Numbered from the stretch's first letter, positions 42,714-49,872 are shown. The stretch is DNA of 55,062 bases from CAG-170 sp022779365 (GCA_022779365.1 JALFSI010000029.1:1-55062), one strand, 5' to 3'. The notes: a model not told the origin generated them from the letters alone. Translations and numbers: made by a program.

Positions 42714-43064
42714 ATGAAAGCCTATTTTTATTGCCGGGTCGCTCACGACGATAGCTTTTCCTTGGAACAGCAGGCCGCCAAACTTCGCCGTTATGCGGAA
42801 CAGGCCGGGTACACCATCGTTGGTGTTGCCGCCGAGCATGGCTCTGGATTGACCCTTGACCGTCCGGCTCTGCAAGAGCTGACGGAGGCCGTTCTTGCCG
42901 GAAAGGTGGATGTAGTGCTGGTAAACAGCCTTGACCGCTTGGGGCGGGATTGGGGCATGACAAAGCAATACATCGACCTGCTGACCGAGCACAAGGTCAA
43001 GCTGCTGTGCGTGCGGGAACGGATGATGATCGACAGCTCCAGCTTTTCACCATTCTTCACATAA
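42714..43064 (+). CDS. Short resolvase-type N-terminal domain, catalytic Ser replaced by Ala
   Basis: 116 aa with AAGGAGG upstream. MKAYFYCRVAHDDSFSLEQQ aligns with the serine recombinase opening Y.RVS..D, but the nucleophilic Ser is Ala. The rest of the fold is recognisable: LTLDRPALQELTEAVLAGKV and DVVLVNSLDRLGRDW, including the conserved Arg of the active site. The last 12 residues look unrelated, suggesting a truncation near 43030. Even if folded it should not cleave DNA. It might be a regulator, or simply debris next to tRNA-Pro. Confidence 0.7.
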   Translation: MKAYFYCRVAHDDSFSLEQQAAKLRRYAEQAGYTIVGVAAEHGSGLTLDRPALQELTEAVLAGKVDVVLVNSLDRLGRDWGMTKQYIDLLTEHKVKLLCVRERMMIDSSSFSPFFT

Positions 43065-43068
43065 AAAA

Positions 43069-43115
43069 GCAGAGTGTCCATTACAGGATACTCAGATCCT
43101 ATAAGGACACTCTGC
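43069..43115 (-). terminator. Terminator of the tRNA-Pro(TGG) unit
   Basis: An 11-bp outer stem GCAGAGTGTCC/GGACACTCTGC (43069-43079 with 43105-43115) encloses a second hairpin AGGAT/ATCCT. On the minus strand it is followed by TTTTTTAT, right after the tRNA 3' end. Confidence 0.88.
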
Positions 43116-43116
43116 A

Positions 43117-43192
43117 TGGTCCGAGTGACTGGTTTCGAACCAGCGGCCTCGTGGTCCCAAACCACGCGCTCTACCATCTGAGCTACACCCGG
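43117..43192 (-). tRNA. tRNA-Pro, anticodon TGG
   Basis: 76 bases read on the minus strand. The acceptor stem CCGGGTG pairs with CACTCGG, the anticodon stem is CGTGG/CCACG and the loop TTTGGGA gives anticodon TGG (codon CCA). The T arm is GCTGG-TTCGAAA-CCAGT and CCA is encoded. Mobile-element debris lies immediately beyond its 3' end, consistent with use as an integration site. Two partial tRNAs lie upstream in the same orientation. Confidence 0.96.
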
Positions 43193-43346
43193 TTATGAAA
43201 TTGATAAGTTGCGCTGTCTGTAGTCAGCCATGTGGTCAAAGGGGAATTTTCGGGCGATTCCGGAAATTGCGGAAAACCCGCAAATGCCCGTGTGTCAAGG
43301 GGTTCCGGCGTTTTGGCTCCGGCAGGTCGGATGAGTGCTGCCGCGC

Positions 43347-43384
43347 TCCCAAACCACGCGCTCTACCATCTGAGTTACACCCGG
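43347..43384 (-). repeat. 5' half of tRNA-Pro, broken in the anticodon loop
   Basis: 38 bases identical, except one, to the 5' 38 bases of the intact tRNA-Pro(TGG) (43155-43192), from the first base of the acceptor stem to the last base of the anticodon loop (TTTGGGA). Identity also continues a few bases into the leader (GGTTAT). The 3' half is absent: after the loop the sequence reads GCGCGGCAGC. Confidence 0.88.
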
Positions 43385-43420
43385 TTATTTCGTTATTTTA
43401 TCCGGCTGGCCGTATTCTCC

Positions 43421-43460
43421 AAAAAAACCATGTGCTCTGCCGTCTGAGTTCCGCCGCGCC
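43421..43460 (-). repeat. Degenerate 5' half of a tRNA, broken in the anticodon loop
   Basis: On the minus strand GGCGCGG, then GGAACTCAGACGGCAGAGC as a D arm, then CATGG and a run of seven Ts at the anticodon-loop position. This looks like a decayed 5' half, perhaps from a tRNA-Lys(TTT)-like gene. No matching 3' half follows. It lies directly after the promoter of this tRNA unit. Confidence 0.55.
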
Positions 43461-43466
43461 TTGGGT

Positions 43467-43495
43467 ATTATAACAAATGCGGCGGCGGATTGCAA
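43467..43495 (-). promoter_or_regulatory. Promoter of the tRNA-Pro(TGG) unit
   Basis: Minus strand TTGCAA (43490-43495), 17-base spacer, TATAAT (43467-43472). Transcription should start just before the degenerate half-tRNA and run through both halves to the intact tRNA-Pro. Confidence 0.78.
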
Positions 43496-43511
43496 GGGCG
43501 TGAATTGCGGC

Positions 43512-43540
43512 TTTACGAGGCGGGGGATTTTTGCTATAAT
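43512..43540 (+). promoter_or_regulatory. Promoter of trmB
   Basis: TTTACG (43512-43517), 17-base spacer, TATAAT (43535-43540) with extended TG-C. It diverges from the tRNA-Pro promoter. Confidence 0.78.
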
Positions 43541-43572
43541 AAACGCGAAGTTTGGAAAGGCGGATCACTTGC

Positions 43573-44262
43573 ATGAGAATGAGAAGAAGAAACAACCTCG
43601 CGCCGCGGATGCAGGCGTGCCAGAGCGTCTGGATTCAGGACCCGGAGGCGATGCGCGGCAACTGGCGGCGGCTGATGCCGGACTGCCGCGAGCTGCGTGT
43701 CGAGGTCGGCTGCGGCAAGGGTAAATTTACCGTGGAGACGGCGGCGGCCGAGCCGGACGTGCTGCTCATCGCGATCGAGCGCGTACCCGACGCGCTGGTA
43801 CTGGCGATGGAGGCGGCGATCCGTATGGGACTGAAAAATGTCTACTTTGTGTCGCTGGACGCGGCGAATCTGGAGGCGTTTTTTGCCGAGAGCGAGATCG
43901 ACCTGCTCTACATCAACTTCTGCGACCCGTGGCCGCGCAGCAAAAACGCCAAGCGCCGGCTGACGTACCACACATTTTTGGAAAAGTACAAATACGTCCT
44001 CAAGCTCGGCGGCGAGATCCACTTCAAAACCGACAACGCCAAGCTCTTCGAGTGGTCACTGGACGAGATGCGAAGCTGCTATCTGGAGCTGCGCAACTGC
44101 ACGCGCGATCTGCACGCGAACGGGCCTGTCGGCATCATGACGGGCTACGAGGAAAAATTCCACGAGCTGGGCACGCCCATCAACCGCGTGGAGGCGGTGG
44201 TCGTGACGAAGCAGAAGCGCCCGCCGGAGGAGAAAAAACCGGCAGGGGAGGAGCAGGCATGA
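43573..44262 (+). CDS. trmB: tRNA (guanine-46-N7)-methyltransferase
   Basis: 229 aa from the ATG at 43573. An N-terminal MRMRRRNNLAPRM is rich in Arg, and the AdoMet site is VEVGCGKGKFTVE followed by LLIAIERVPDALVLAMEAA. The TrmB motif LYINFCDPWPRSKNAKRRLT matches the family's conserved NFsDPWPKkrH-like segment, with RLTY following. It forms m7G46 in the tRNA variable loop. The stop overlaps the start of a micropeptide gene as ATGA. It lies next to the tRNA-Pro unit but on the other strand. Confidence 0.95.
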   Translation: MRMRRRNNLAPRMQACQSVWIQDPEAMRGNWRRLMPDCRELRVEVGCGKGKFTVETAAAEPDVLLIAIERVPDALVLAMEAAIRMGLKNVYFVSLDAANLEAFFAESEIDLLYINFCDPWPRSKNAKRRLTYHTFLEKYKYVLKLGGEIHFKTDNAKLFEWSLDEMRSCYLELRNCTRDLHANGPVGIMTGYEEKFHELGTPINRVEAVVVTKQKRPPEEKKPAGEEQA

Positions 44263-44417
44263 CGGCACTGAGCATCGGCATCATCGGCGGCGCGGTCGGC
44301 CCGACGCAGGTGTTCGTGACGAACAACGCGGGCTCGCGTACAACGATCTGGCTGCTGGCGGCAGTGCTGCTGGCAGCGGGCGCGGCAATTTTGCTGCTGT
44401 GCAAACATAAAAAGTAA
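44259..44417 (+). CDS. 52-aa membrane micropeptide with a decarboxylase beta-subunit motif
   Basis: The ATG at 44259 overlaps the trmB stop (ATGA), and GGGGAGGAG precedes it. The peptide contains SIGIIGGAVGPTQVFVT, nearly the IGIIGGADGPT segment of the beta subunit of Na+-translocating decarboxylases (OadB/MmdB/GcdB). It then has one hydrophobic helix (IWLLAAVLLAAGAAILLL) and a CKHKK end. A true beta subunit is several hundred residues with many membrane helices. The Asp of GGADGPT, implicated in Na+ binding, is Val here. A terminator follows at once, so the gene is the intended end of the trmB unit and not a random frame. Confidence 0.75.
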   Translation: MTALSIGIIGGAVGPTQVFVTNNAGSRTTIWLLAAVLLAAGAAILLLCKHKK

Positions 44418-44424
44418 AAGAATT

Positions 44425-44458
44425 GGGCGTCCCGCGTTTTGAGGGGCGCCCGGTTTTT
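44425..44458 (+). terminator. Terminator of the trmB-micropeptide unit
   Basis: 9-bp stem GGGCGTCCC (44425-44433) / GGGGCGCCC (44443-44451) followed by TTTTT. It ends at the 3' end of the convergent TraX gene and may serve both. Confidence 0.85.
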
Positions 44459-45209
44459 ATGCGTGGAGCAACAGCCCAATGAGGAGCAGGTGTGCGGGAT
44501 AGTAGATGTAAAACAGCCATTTCATCACGCGATTGACTGCCGGATTTTTGCCGCGCTGTCCGTTATACAGCCGCAGGATGGGGATGGCGAGCACCACGCC
44601 GAGCTGGATCACGCCGTAGAGCCAGTCCATGGCGAAGAGGTACACGGCGGAGTAGAGCGCGACGTAAAAGACGAGCCAGAGCGCCTGCTTTTTGAGGTCG
44701 CCGCGATTCGTGCCGAATGCCAGCACGCACAGCGCGGCGATGCAGCTCCAATCGCTGGGGAAGCTGACGAGGCAGATGAGCAGAATGAGCACGGGTTTCC
44801 AGAGCCCCGTTACGCGCTCAGAGTGCGCCACGCGCAGCATGACCAGCCCCCACGCCAGCGACCACATCACGCTCGTCTGGTTGAGCACGTTCCCGGTGAG
44901 GAACGGGACGAACGAGCGCCAGTCCGCAAAGTCCGCAGACGAATAGAGATAGCAGAAATGCGAAATAACGGCAAACAGGAACATCCGCGCGGTATATTTG
45001 CGGATATTGCGCGTATAGTGGAAACCTTCGGTAACAAAATAGCACATGATGGGGCAGGTGATGCGCCCGATCAGGTGCATGAGCAGCGGAAGAAATTCCC
45101 GCGGATAACCCGGAAAGACCGCCCACGCGATGTGGTCGAGCGTCATGGCGAAGATGGCGATGAGCTTGATGGCATTGGAGGTGAGACAGGGTTTTTGAAT
45201 ACGCTGCAT
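44457..45209 (-). CDS. TraX family membrane protein
   Basis: 250 aa from the ATG at 45209, with GGAGG seven bases upstream. About eight hydrophobic segments. The N terminus LTSNAIKLIAIFAMTLDHIA is characteristic of the TraX family, followed by GRITCPIMCYFVTEGFHYTR and YYPAHLLLIGLLL at the end. The founding TraX acetylates F-pilin. The chromosomal clostridial relatives have no known role and belong to a wider acyltransferase-like fold. No conjugation genes are beside it. Confidence 0.88.
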   Translation of the reverse strand: MQRIQKPCLTSNAIKLIAIFAMTLDHIAWAVFPGYPREFLPLLMHLIGRITCPIMCYFVTEGFHYTRNIRKYTARMFLFAVISHFCYLYSSADFADWRSFVPFLTGNVLNQTSVMWSLAWGLVMLRVAHSERVTGLWKPVLILLICLVSFPSDWSCIAALCVLAFGTNRGDLKKQALWLVFYVALYSAVYLFAMDWLYGVIQLGVVLAIPILRLYNGQRGKNPAVNRVMKWLFYIYYPAHLLLIGLLLHA

Positions 45210-45240
45210 AGGCAGTCCTCCTGATACGGAGCATTCATGA

Positions 45241-45274
45241 AAAAACGGCACGTCCTCCCGGACGCGCCGTTTTT
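45241..45274 (-). terminator. Terminator of the LRR protein gene
   Basis: Stem AAAAACGGCaCGTCC (45241-45255) / GGACGcGCCGTTTTT (45260-45274) with loop TCCC; one base is unpaired-type on each side. It follows the LRR stop codon directly. Confidence 0.85.
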
Positions 45275-45276
45275 AA

Positions 45277-46953
45277 TCAGGCTTCGGGTTTGTATTTGGG
45301 GTTATAGTTGACGATGATGCCGATCTCCTGCAGCGGCGCGACCTCATCGGCGTTGACGGGGTTGTCGAACACGTCGATCTCGATCAGCGTGTAGCAGTCC
45401 TTCAGGCAGGCGATGCTCGTGATCTTGTTGTAGTCGGCGCGGACATAGTTGAGGTACATCAGCCCCGCAAGCCCCTGCACGTTTTCGATCTCGTTGTAGT
45501 TCACATTGAACTGCACGAGCTTGGAGGTTTCAGCATCAAAGGTCGGCACGGCGGTGATCTTGTTGTGGTCCGCCTTGAACGTCGTCAGCTCCGGCAGAGA
45601 GGGGAGGACGGAAATGTCGTCGATCTGATTGCTGCTTACGTCGATGACGCGCAGCGCCGCGCACGCCTCCAGCGCGGAGAGGTCGTCGAGCTCATTGTCC
45701 GACGCGTACAGCTCCTGCAGGCTCGTATTGCCCGCGAGGCTGGTGAGCTTGGAAATGCCGCAGTTTTCCACATACAGCGTTTCGAGTTTCAGACAGTTGT
45801 TGAGATAGGTGATGGTGCGCACGGGGTTATTGGTCAGGTGCAGCTCCCGCAGGTTTTCCATGCTGGAAAGCGCCGTGATGTCGGAGACGGTGTTGTTGCT
45901 GATGTTGAGATATTCCAGCTTCGTCAGCCCGACAAGGGCGTTGATGCTCTGCACGGCGCAGCCGGAGATGTTGAGGGACGTGAGATCGGGCAGCGAGCCG
46001 ATCAGCTCCAGCGTGTCGCTCGGCAGCGTGCAGCCAGAGACGTCGAGGGTGTTAAGCGTGGTGAGCTGACCGATGACGTTCAGATCCAGACCGTTCAGGT
46101 CGTGCATCGTGAGCGATTTGAGACCCGCGAAGCGCGGCAGGTCTTCCAGTGTGGTGATGCCCTCGGGCAGCTCCAGCGATTCGATCGTCCACAGCTCGTC
46201 GGTCATGAGCTGCTCGCCGGAGAGCTTGCCGAGCTGCTCGCGCACATACGCGTCCAGCACAGAGTCTGCCAGCTTGACGGGCTCGACGACGTTGCCGATG
46301 GTGTAGCCCGCGTAAACGACGGGGCTGACCAGCCCATTCTCGCCCACGCACAGCGCGGTGACGGTGGTCTCGCCGCCGGAAATGGCGACCGGCTGCGTGT
46401 AAAGGTCCTTTTCCAGCGACGGGAACGTACCGTCGGTGGTGAGGTAGATGCTGCTGCCGGCGGAGGTCGCCGTGACGCTGATATACTCGCTGTAGTAGCC
46501 GCTCTCCGGCGAAATGACCGGCGCGGACGGGCGCAGGTAGTCGATCTCCTCGCGGACAGTCTCGCTGGTGATGCGGCTGAGCATCTGCTCGGCGTCGAGC
46601 AGCTTGTCCTGCGCAACATAGGCGCGCGAGAGCGCGATATACAGCGCCGAGGAATCCGGGCTTTCGGTGATGGCGCTCACGAGCGTATACTCCGCCTTGG
46701 TGTAGTTCCCGGCGTTTACATAGGTGTCGGCGAGAATGATGGGGATGCGCTCGTTATCCGGCTCAAACGTCCGCGCCGCCTTGTAGCAGGAGATGGCGCG
46801 CTCATAGCGCCCGGCGGCGGCGAAGCGGTCACCCCAGTAGCCAAAGACGGTGGCGGTCACATCCCGCCGGAAGGACAAAAAGAACCAGCCCGCGCCGATC
46901 AGCAGCACCGCGATCAGCACCAGCGGAAGAACGATCTTGACAGTACGTTTCAT
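45277..46953 (-). CDS. Membrane-anchored TPR / chitobiase-type / leucine-rich-repeat protein
   Basis: 558 aa from the Met at 46953. An N-terminal membrane anchor (about residues 4-26) is followed by TPR-like helices (YERAISCYKAARTFEPDNER, YTKAEYTLVSAITESPDSS) and a chitobiase/hexosaminidase C-terminal-type domain (ISPESGYYSEYISVTATS, IYLTTDGTFPS). About 12 internalin-like leucine-rich repeats follow (LEYLNISNNTVSDITAL, LRELHLTNNPVRTITYL). It probably faces the outside and binds protein or glycan partners. It has a consensus promoter of its own. Function unknown. Confidence 0.88.
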   Translation of the reverse strand: MKRTVKIVLPLVLIAVLLIGAGWFFLSFRRDVTATVFGYWGDRFAAAGRYERAISCYKAARTFEPDNERIPIILADTYVNAGNYTKAEYTLVSAITESPDSSALYIALSRAYVAQDKLLDAEQMLSRITSETVREEIDYLRPSAPVISPESGYYSEYISVTATSAGSSIYLTTDGTFPSLEKDLYTQPVAISGGETTVTALCVGENGLVSPVVYAGYTIGNVVEPVKLADSVLDAYVREQLGKLSGEQLMTDELWTIESLELPEGITTLEDLPRFAGLKSLTMHDLNGLDLNVIGQLTTLNTLDVSGCTLPSDTLELIGSLPDLTSLNISGCAVQSINALVGLTKLEYLNISNNTVSDITALSSMENLRELHLTNNPVRTITYLNNCLKLETLYVENCGISKLTSLAGNTSLQELYASDNELDDLSALEACAALRVIDVSSNQIDDISVLPSLPELTTFKADHNKITAVPTFDAETSKLVQFNVNYNEIENVQGLAGLMYLNYVRADYNKITSIACLKDCYTLIEIDVFDNPVNADEVAPLQEIGIIVNYNPKYKPEA

Positions 46954-46986
46954 GCAGAAGCTCCGTTCCAAGTGAAATACATAAAC

Positions 46987-47015
46987 ATTATACGACTTTG
47001 CGAAAAAAGTGTCAA
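46987..47015 (-). promoter_or_regulatory. Consensus promoter of the LRR protein gene
   Basis: Minus strand TTGACA (47010-47015), 17-base spacer, TATAAT (46987-46992): a perfect sigma-A consensus, implying high constitutive expression. Confidence 0.88.
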
Positions 47016-47097
47016 GTTATGTATACCCCCGCGCAGCATAATCCCGCGCGGGGGGGCATAGGCTTGCCATATCAAAAGCACGAAGGAGGGACGGGCT

Positions 47098-48096
47098 TTG
47101 AAAACTGTTGTGATCTGCGCGGCGCTCGGCGTGATCGCGCTGGCGCTGTTTCCGCCTGCGATGGCGCGGCAGGAGACGGCGCGTGAAGAAGCGCCGCGCG
47201 TACTGGTGATCGAGGAGACCATCCCGGCGGCAGCTCCGCAAAAAGCGAACGAGCCGACGGACGAGCGCACCGTGACGCTGCTGACGCCCGATGGCACGCG
47301 GGAGCTGGAGCTGGACGAGTATCTGACGGCGGTGGTACTGTGCGAGATGCCGCCGGATTTTGAGCCGGAGGCGCTGCGCGCGCAGGCGGTAGCGGCGCGG
47401 ACGTTTGCCTGCCGTCAGATGCGCGGCGGCAAGCATGAGGGCGGCGCGGTGTGCGCAAGCAGCGCATGCTGTCAGGCATGGCGCAGTGAGGACGAGCTGC
47501 GTGAGCGGCTCGGCATAGAATTTGACGCCGACTGGGAAAAGGCGGCGGACGCGGTGACGGCAACGCACGACGAGGTGCTGACGTATGATGGCGCGCTCAT
47601 CGACGCGACGTTTTTCTCCTGCTCCGGCGGCAGGACAGAGGCGGCAGTCGCGGTGTGGGGCAGCGATGTACCGTATTTGCAGTCGGTCGAGAGCTATGGC
47701 GAGCAGGCTGCGCTGCGCTACGCGTCGGAAGCGGCGTTCACGGCGGAGGAATTTCGGGAAAAGATTCTGGGCATCGAGCCGGAGGCTGACCTGACGGGCG
47801 ACCCTGAGAGTTGGCTCGGCACGATCAGCTACACGGACGGCGGCGGGGTGGACGAGATCGCCATCGGCGGTGCGGCACTCACGGGCGTGCAGATGCGCAG
47901 CGCGTTCCACCTCAATTCCACGCAGTTCACGCTGGAATTTACGGATGGGGCATTTCACTTTTCCGTCCTCGGCTACGGGCATCGCGTGGGCATGAGCCAG
48001 TATGGTGCAAACTACATGGCGCAGCAGGGCTATTCGTATCGCGTCATCCTGCCGTATTATTACCGCGGCGCGCAGATTACTACGCTGGGGGATTGA
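47098..48096 (+). CDS. spoIID: SpoIID/LytB-type sporulation protein
   Basis: 332 aa from a TTG at 47098 with GAAGGAGGG upstream. A signal anchor lies at about residues 3-22. The SpoIID domain shows the motifs LDEYLTAVVLCEMPPDFEPE, ALRAQAVAARTFACRQM, DATFFSCSGGRTEAAVAVWG and YGHRVGMSQYGANYMAQQG. SpoIID is the lytic transglycosylase that, with SpoIIM and SpoIIP, drives engulfment of the forespore. Relatives with this domain also act outside sporulation, so presence supports but does not prove spore formation. No sigma-E promoter was identified. Confidence 0.92.
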   Translation: MKTVVICAALGVIALALFPPAMARQETAREEAPRVLVIEETIPAAAPQKANEPTDERTVTLLTPDGTRELELDEYLTAVVLCEMPPDFEPEALRAQAVAARTFACRQMRGGKHEGGAVCASSACCQAWRSEDELRERLGIEFDADWEKAADAVTATHDEVLTYDGALIDATFFSCSGGRTEAAVAVWGSDVPYLQSVESYGEQAALRYASEAAFTAEEFREKILGIEPEADLTGDPESWLGTISYTDGGGVDEIAIGGAALTGVQMRSAFHLNSTQFTLEFTDGAFHFSVLGYGHRVGMSQYGANYMAQQGYSYRVILPYYYRGAQITTLGD

Positions 48097-48121
48097 CTTA
48101 TCAGGAAATGTTCGGTATGAT
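48093..48121 (+). promoter_or_regulatory. Promoter of the DUF4190-like gene
   Basis: TTGACT (48093-48098), 17-base spacer, TATGAT (48116-48121), beginning at the spoIID stop codon. Confidence 0.75.
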
Positions 48122-48172
48122 ACAAGCAGGAGTAGACCCCATAGAGAATTTATAGAGAGGAGCGTTCAAATT

Positions 48173-48538
48173 ATGGATGAGTACAATCCGCAGAACACGC
48201 CCGAACAGAGCTATCAGGAGCCGCTTCAGCCGCAGGGCAGCGGTGATCAGCAGCCCGGTCACGGCGCAGCGGTCGCCAGCCTTGTACTCGGCATCATCGC
48301 TGTGGTGCTGTGGTTCTTTGGCTACTCCGCGATCGTGTCGGTCATTCTGGGCATCATTGGTCTGGTCTGCGCGGGCAACGCAAAAAAGGCGGGCTTCGTC
48401 GGTGGTCTGCGCACGGCGGGCTTCGTGCTGTCGCTGATCGGTCTGATCGGCGGCGCGATCGCATTTGTCGCGTGCGTGGCGTGCGTGGGCGCGCTCGGTA
48501 CGGCGGGCGTTTTTGACGCGATCAGCTCCGCGTACTAA
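48173..48538 (+). CDS. Small DUF4190-like membrane protein
   Basis: 121 aa, with GAGAGGAG upstream of the ATG. The hydrophilic N terminus is rich in Gln and Pro (YNPQNTPEQSYQEPLQPQG). Two or three membrane segments follow, with GHGAAVASLVLGIIAVVLWF and ILGIIGLVCAGNAKKAGF, the DUF4190 pattern (GKGLAIASLVLGIIS..). Its function is unknown. It is a single-gene unit with its own promoter and terminator. Confidence 0.82.
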   Translation: MDEYNPQNTPEQSYQEPLQPQGSGDQQPGHGAAVASLVLGIIAVVLWFFGYSAIVSVILGIIGLVCAGNAKKAGFVGGLRTAGFVLSLIGLIGGAIAFVACVACVGALGTAGVFDAISSAY

Positions 48539-48563
48539 GAAACAAACCAAAAATCGGACAAAA

Positions 48564-48593
48564 ACACGCTGTGTCATACCCGGCACAGCGTGT
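48564..48593 (+). terminator. Terminator after the DUF4190-like gene, abutting the lgt-like start
   Basis: Perfect 10-bp stem ACACGCTGTG (48564-48573) / CACAGCGTGT (48584-48593). Only TTG follows, so it is weak on T-run. The next start codon comes 6 bases later. Confidence 0.75.
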
Positions 48594-48599
48594 TGCCTT

Positions 48600-49418
48600 A
48601 TGTGTATGCTGCCTTATCTCAACATTTTCTCCCGGCGTATCCCGACTTACGGCATTGCCGCCGCCGTCGGCATTCTGCTGGGCTACTGGTATCTGCGCCG
48701 CCGCACACGCGCGCTGCCGCTGCGCGATCAGGCGGAGCTGGAGCTGGCTTACTTATTCGGCATGGTCGGCACGTTCGTGGGTGCAAAGCTGCTGTCGCTG
48801 CTGACGCAATTGCCGCAGCTTTTGCAGGACCTGCGCGCGCCGGCGTTCACAGCGTCAATGCTGATCGAAAAGTACCTGTCCGGCGGATTCGTGTTCTACG
48901 GCGGGCTGTACGGCGCGCTGCTGGGCGCGTTTATCTATTTGAAAGCCGTGCGGCGGAACGTGTGGGACGCGCTGCGCGTGCTGCTGCCGCTCGTGCCGCT
49001 GGTGCACGGCTTTGGACGTGTCGGCTGCTTTTTGATGGGCTGCTGCTACGGCGTGCCGTCGCGCTTCGGCATTGCGTTTGTATGCTCGCCCATTGCGCCA
49101 AACGGCGTGCGGCTGCTGCCCGTGCAGCTTATCGAGGCGGCGGGGGAGGGCGCACTGTTTTTCGCGCTCACGCGCCCCGGCGCGCAAAGGCGCGGCGGAC
49201 AGTGGATGCTGGGCGTATATCTTGCGTCGTATGGCGTGCTGCGCTTCCTTCTGGAATTTTTCCGCGGCGACGATTACCGCGGCTTCCTCGGCGCGCTGTC
49301 CCTCTCGCAGGTCATTTCCATCGCAACGCTGGTGTTTGCAGTTCTGTTGTTGATTATATCAATACAAAATCGCAGCAAAAAGCCTCGCAGAGTTTTCGCC
49401 GCGGACGGCGAAAAATAA
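48600..49418 (+). CDS. Prolipoprotein diacylglyceryl transferase-like protein
   Basis: 272 aa from ATG 48600 (or 270 from ATG 48606). About seven hydrophobic segments. The Lgt-type signature HGFGRVGCFLMGCCYGVPSR is present in the Cys-rich form GCFxxGCCYG seen in many Clostridia; classical Lgt has GRxGNFxNxExYG. Lgt attaches diacylglycerol to lipobox cysteines; this variant may have that or a related role. There is no clear Shine-Dalgarno and a terminator hairpin ends 6 bases before the start. The last 13 codons (KPRRVFAADGEK) are encoded by the inserted hairpin repeat copy 3. Confidence 0.84.
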   Translation: MCMLPYLNIFSRRIPTYGIAAAVGILLGYWYLRRRTRALPLRDQAELELAYLFGMVGTFVGAKLLSLLTQLPQLLQDLRAPAFTASMLIEKYLSGGFVFYGGLYGALLGAFIYLKAVRRNVWDALRVLLPLVPLVHGFGRVGCFLMGCCYGVPSRFGIAFVCSPIAPNGVRLLPVQLIEAAGEGALFFALTRPGAQRRGGQWMLGVYLASYGVLRFLLEFFRGDDYRGFLGALSLSQVISIATLVFAVLLLIISIQNRSKKPRRVFAADGEK

Positions 49419-49583
49419 TTTGGATCATTTTTGCCGGCGGCATGTACGTCGGCAAAAATACTTCACGCCCTGCAAGCGTGGAATTTTTGCGCTTGCGCAA
49501 AAATTATGCGCGCGGCAGGGTGCGAGCCTGCTCAAACGAAAGCCCAGCGAAGCGGGTTTCGTTTGAACGCGTGCTTCAGCGCG
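49381..49583. repeat. Dispersed hairpin-module repeat, copy 3 (overlaps the lgt-like 3' end)
   Basis: It has the head AGCCTCGCAGAGTTTTCGCC, a module TTTTCGCCG/CGGCGAAAA, the core TTTTTGCCG/CGGCAAAAA with GGCATGTACGTCGG (about 49430-49458), TTTTTGCGC-TT-GCGCAAAAA (about 49485-49505), CAAACGAAA/TTTCGTTTG (about 49536-49566) and ACGCGTGC/GCGCGCGT. The head supplies the stop codon and last residues of the lgt-like gene. Confidence 0.83.
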
Positions 49584-49586
49584 CGT

Positions 49587-49625
49587 AAAAATGCTGCCCC
49601 GGCTAACGCCGAGGCAGCATTTTTT
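49587..49625. terminator. Bidirectional terminator between lgt-like and secG
   Basis: Stem AAAATGCTGCC (49588-49598) / GGCAGCATTTT (49613-49623), followed by T-runs on both strands. It serves the convergent genes. Confidence 0.88.
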
Positions 49626-49632
49626 ATTAAAA

Positions 49633-49872
49633 TTAGAACAGGTTCAGCGCCAGGGTGAGCAGGACGAACACGCCGCCGATCCACTTGGTGGCGCGGGCGA
49701 GCTTGGCATCGAGCGACTTGCCCTTATTCTTGGACATGAAGCTGTCGCTGCCGCCGCCGGTGATGGCGGAGGACAGACCAGAATTTTTGCCGGACTGCAT
49801 GGTCACGATCACGACCAGCGCGACAGCGAGAATGACCTGAATGATCGTAAAGATAAGATGCAGAGTTTCCAT
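49633..49872 (-). CDS. secG: Preprotein translocase subunit SecG
   Basis: 79 aa, normal SecG length. Two membrane segments flank a Gly/Ser-rich loop: IIQVILAVALVVIVTMQSGK, GLSSAITGGGSDSF and a final TKWIGGVFVLLTLALNLF. It assists the SecYE channel in protein export. In many Firmicutes secG precedes rnr and smpB; here it stands alone, followed on the left by a terminator. Confidence 0.93.
   Translation of the reverse strand: METLHLIFTIIQVILAVALVVIVTMQSGKNSGLSSAITGGGSDSFMSKNKGKSLDAKLARATKWIGGVFVLLTLALNLF

Noticed and set aside
49431..49588. Small frame starting MYVGKN in the dispersed repeats
   Set aside because: The six residues come from the conserved core, but the frames diverge at once in all four copies. 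Base pairing, not coding, is conserved.
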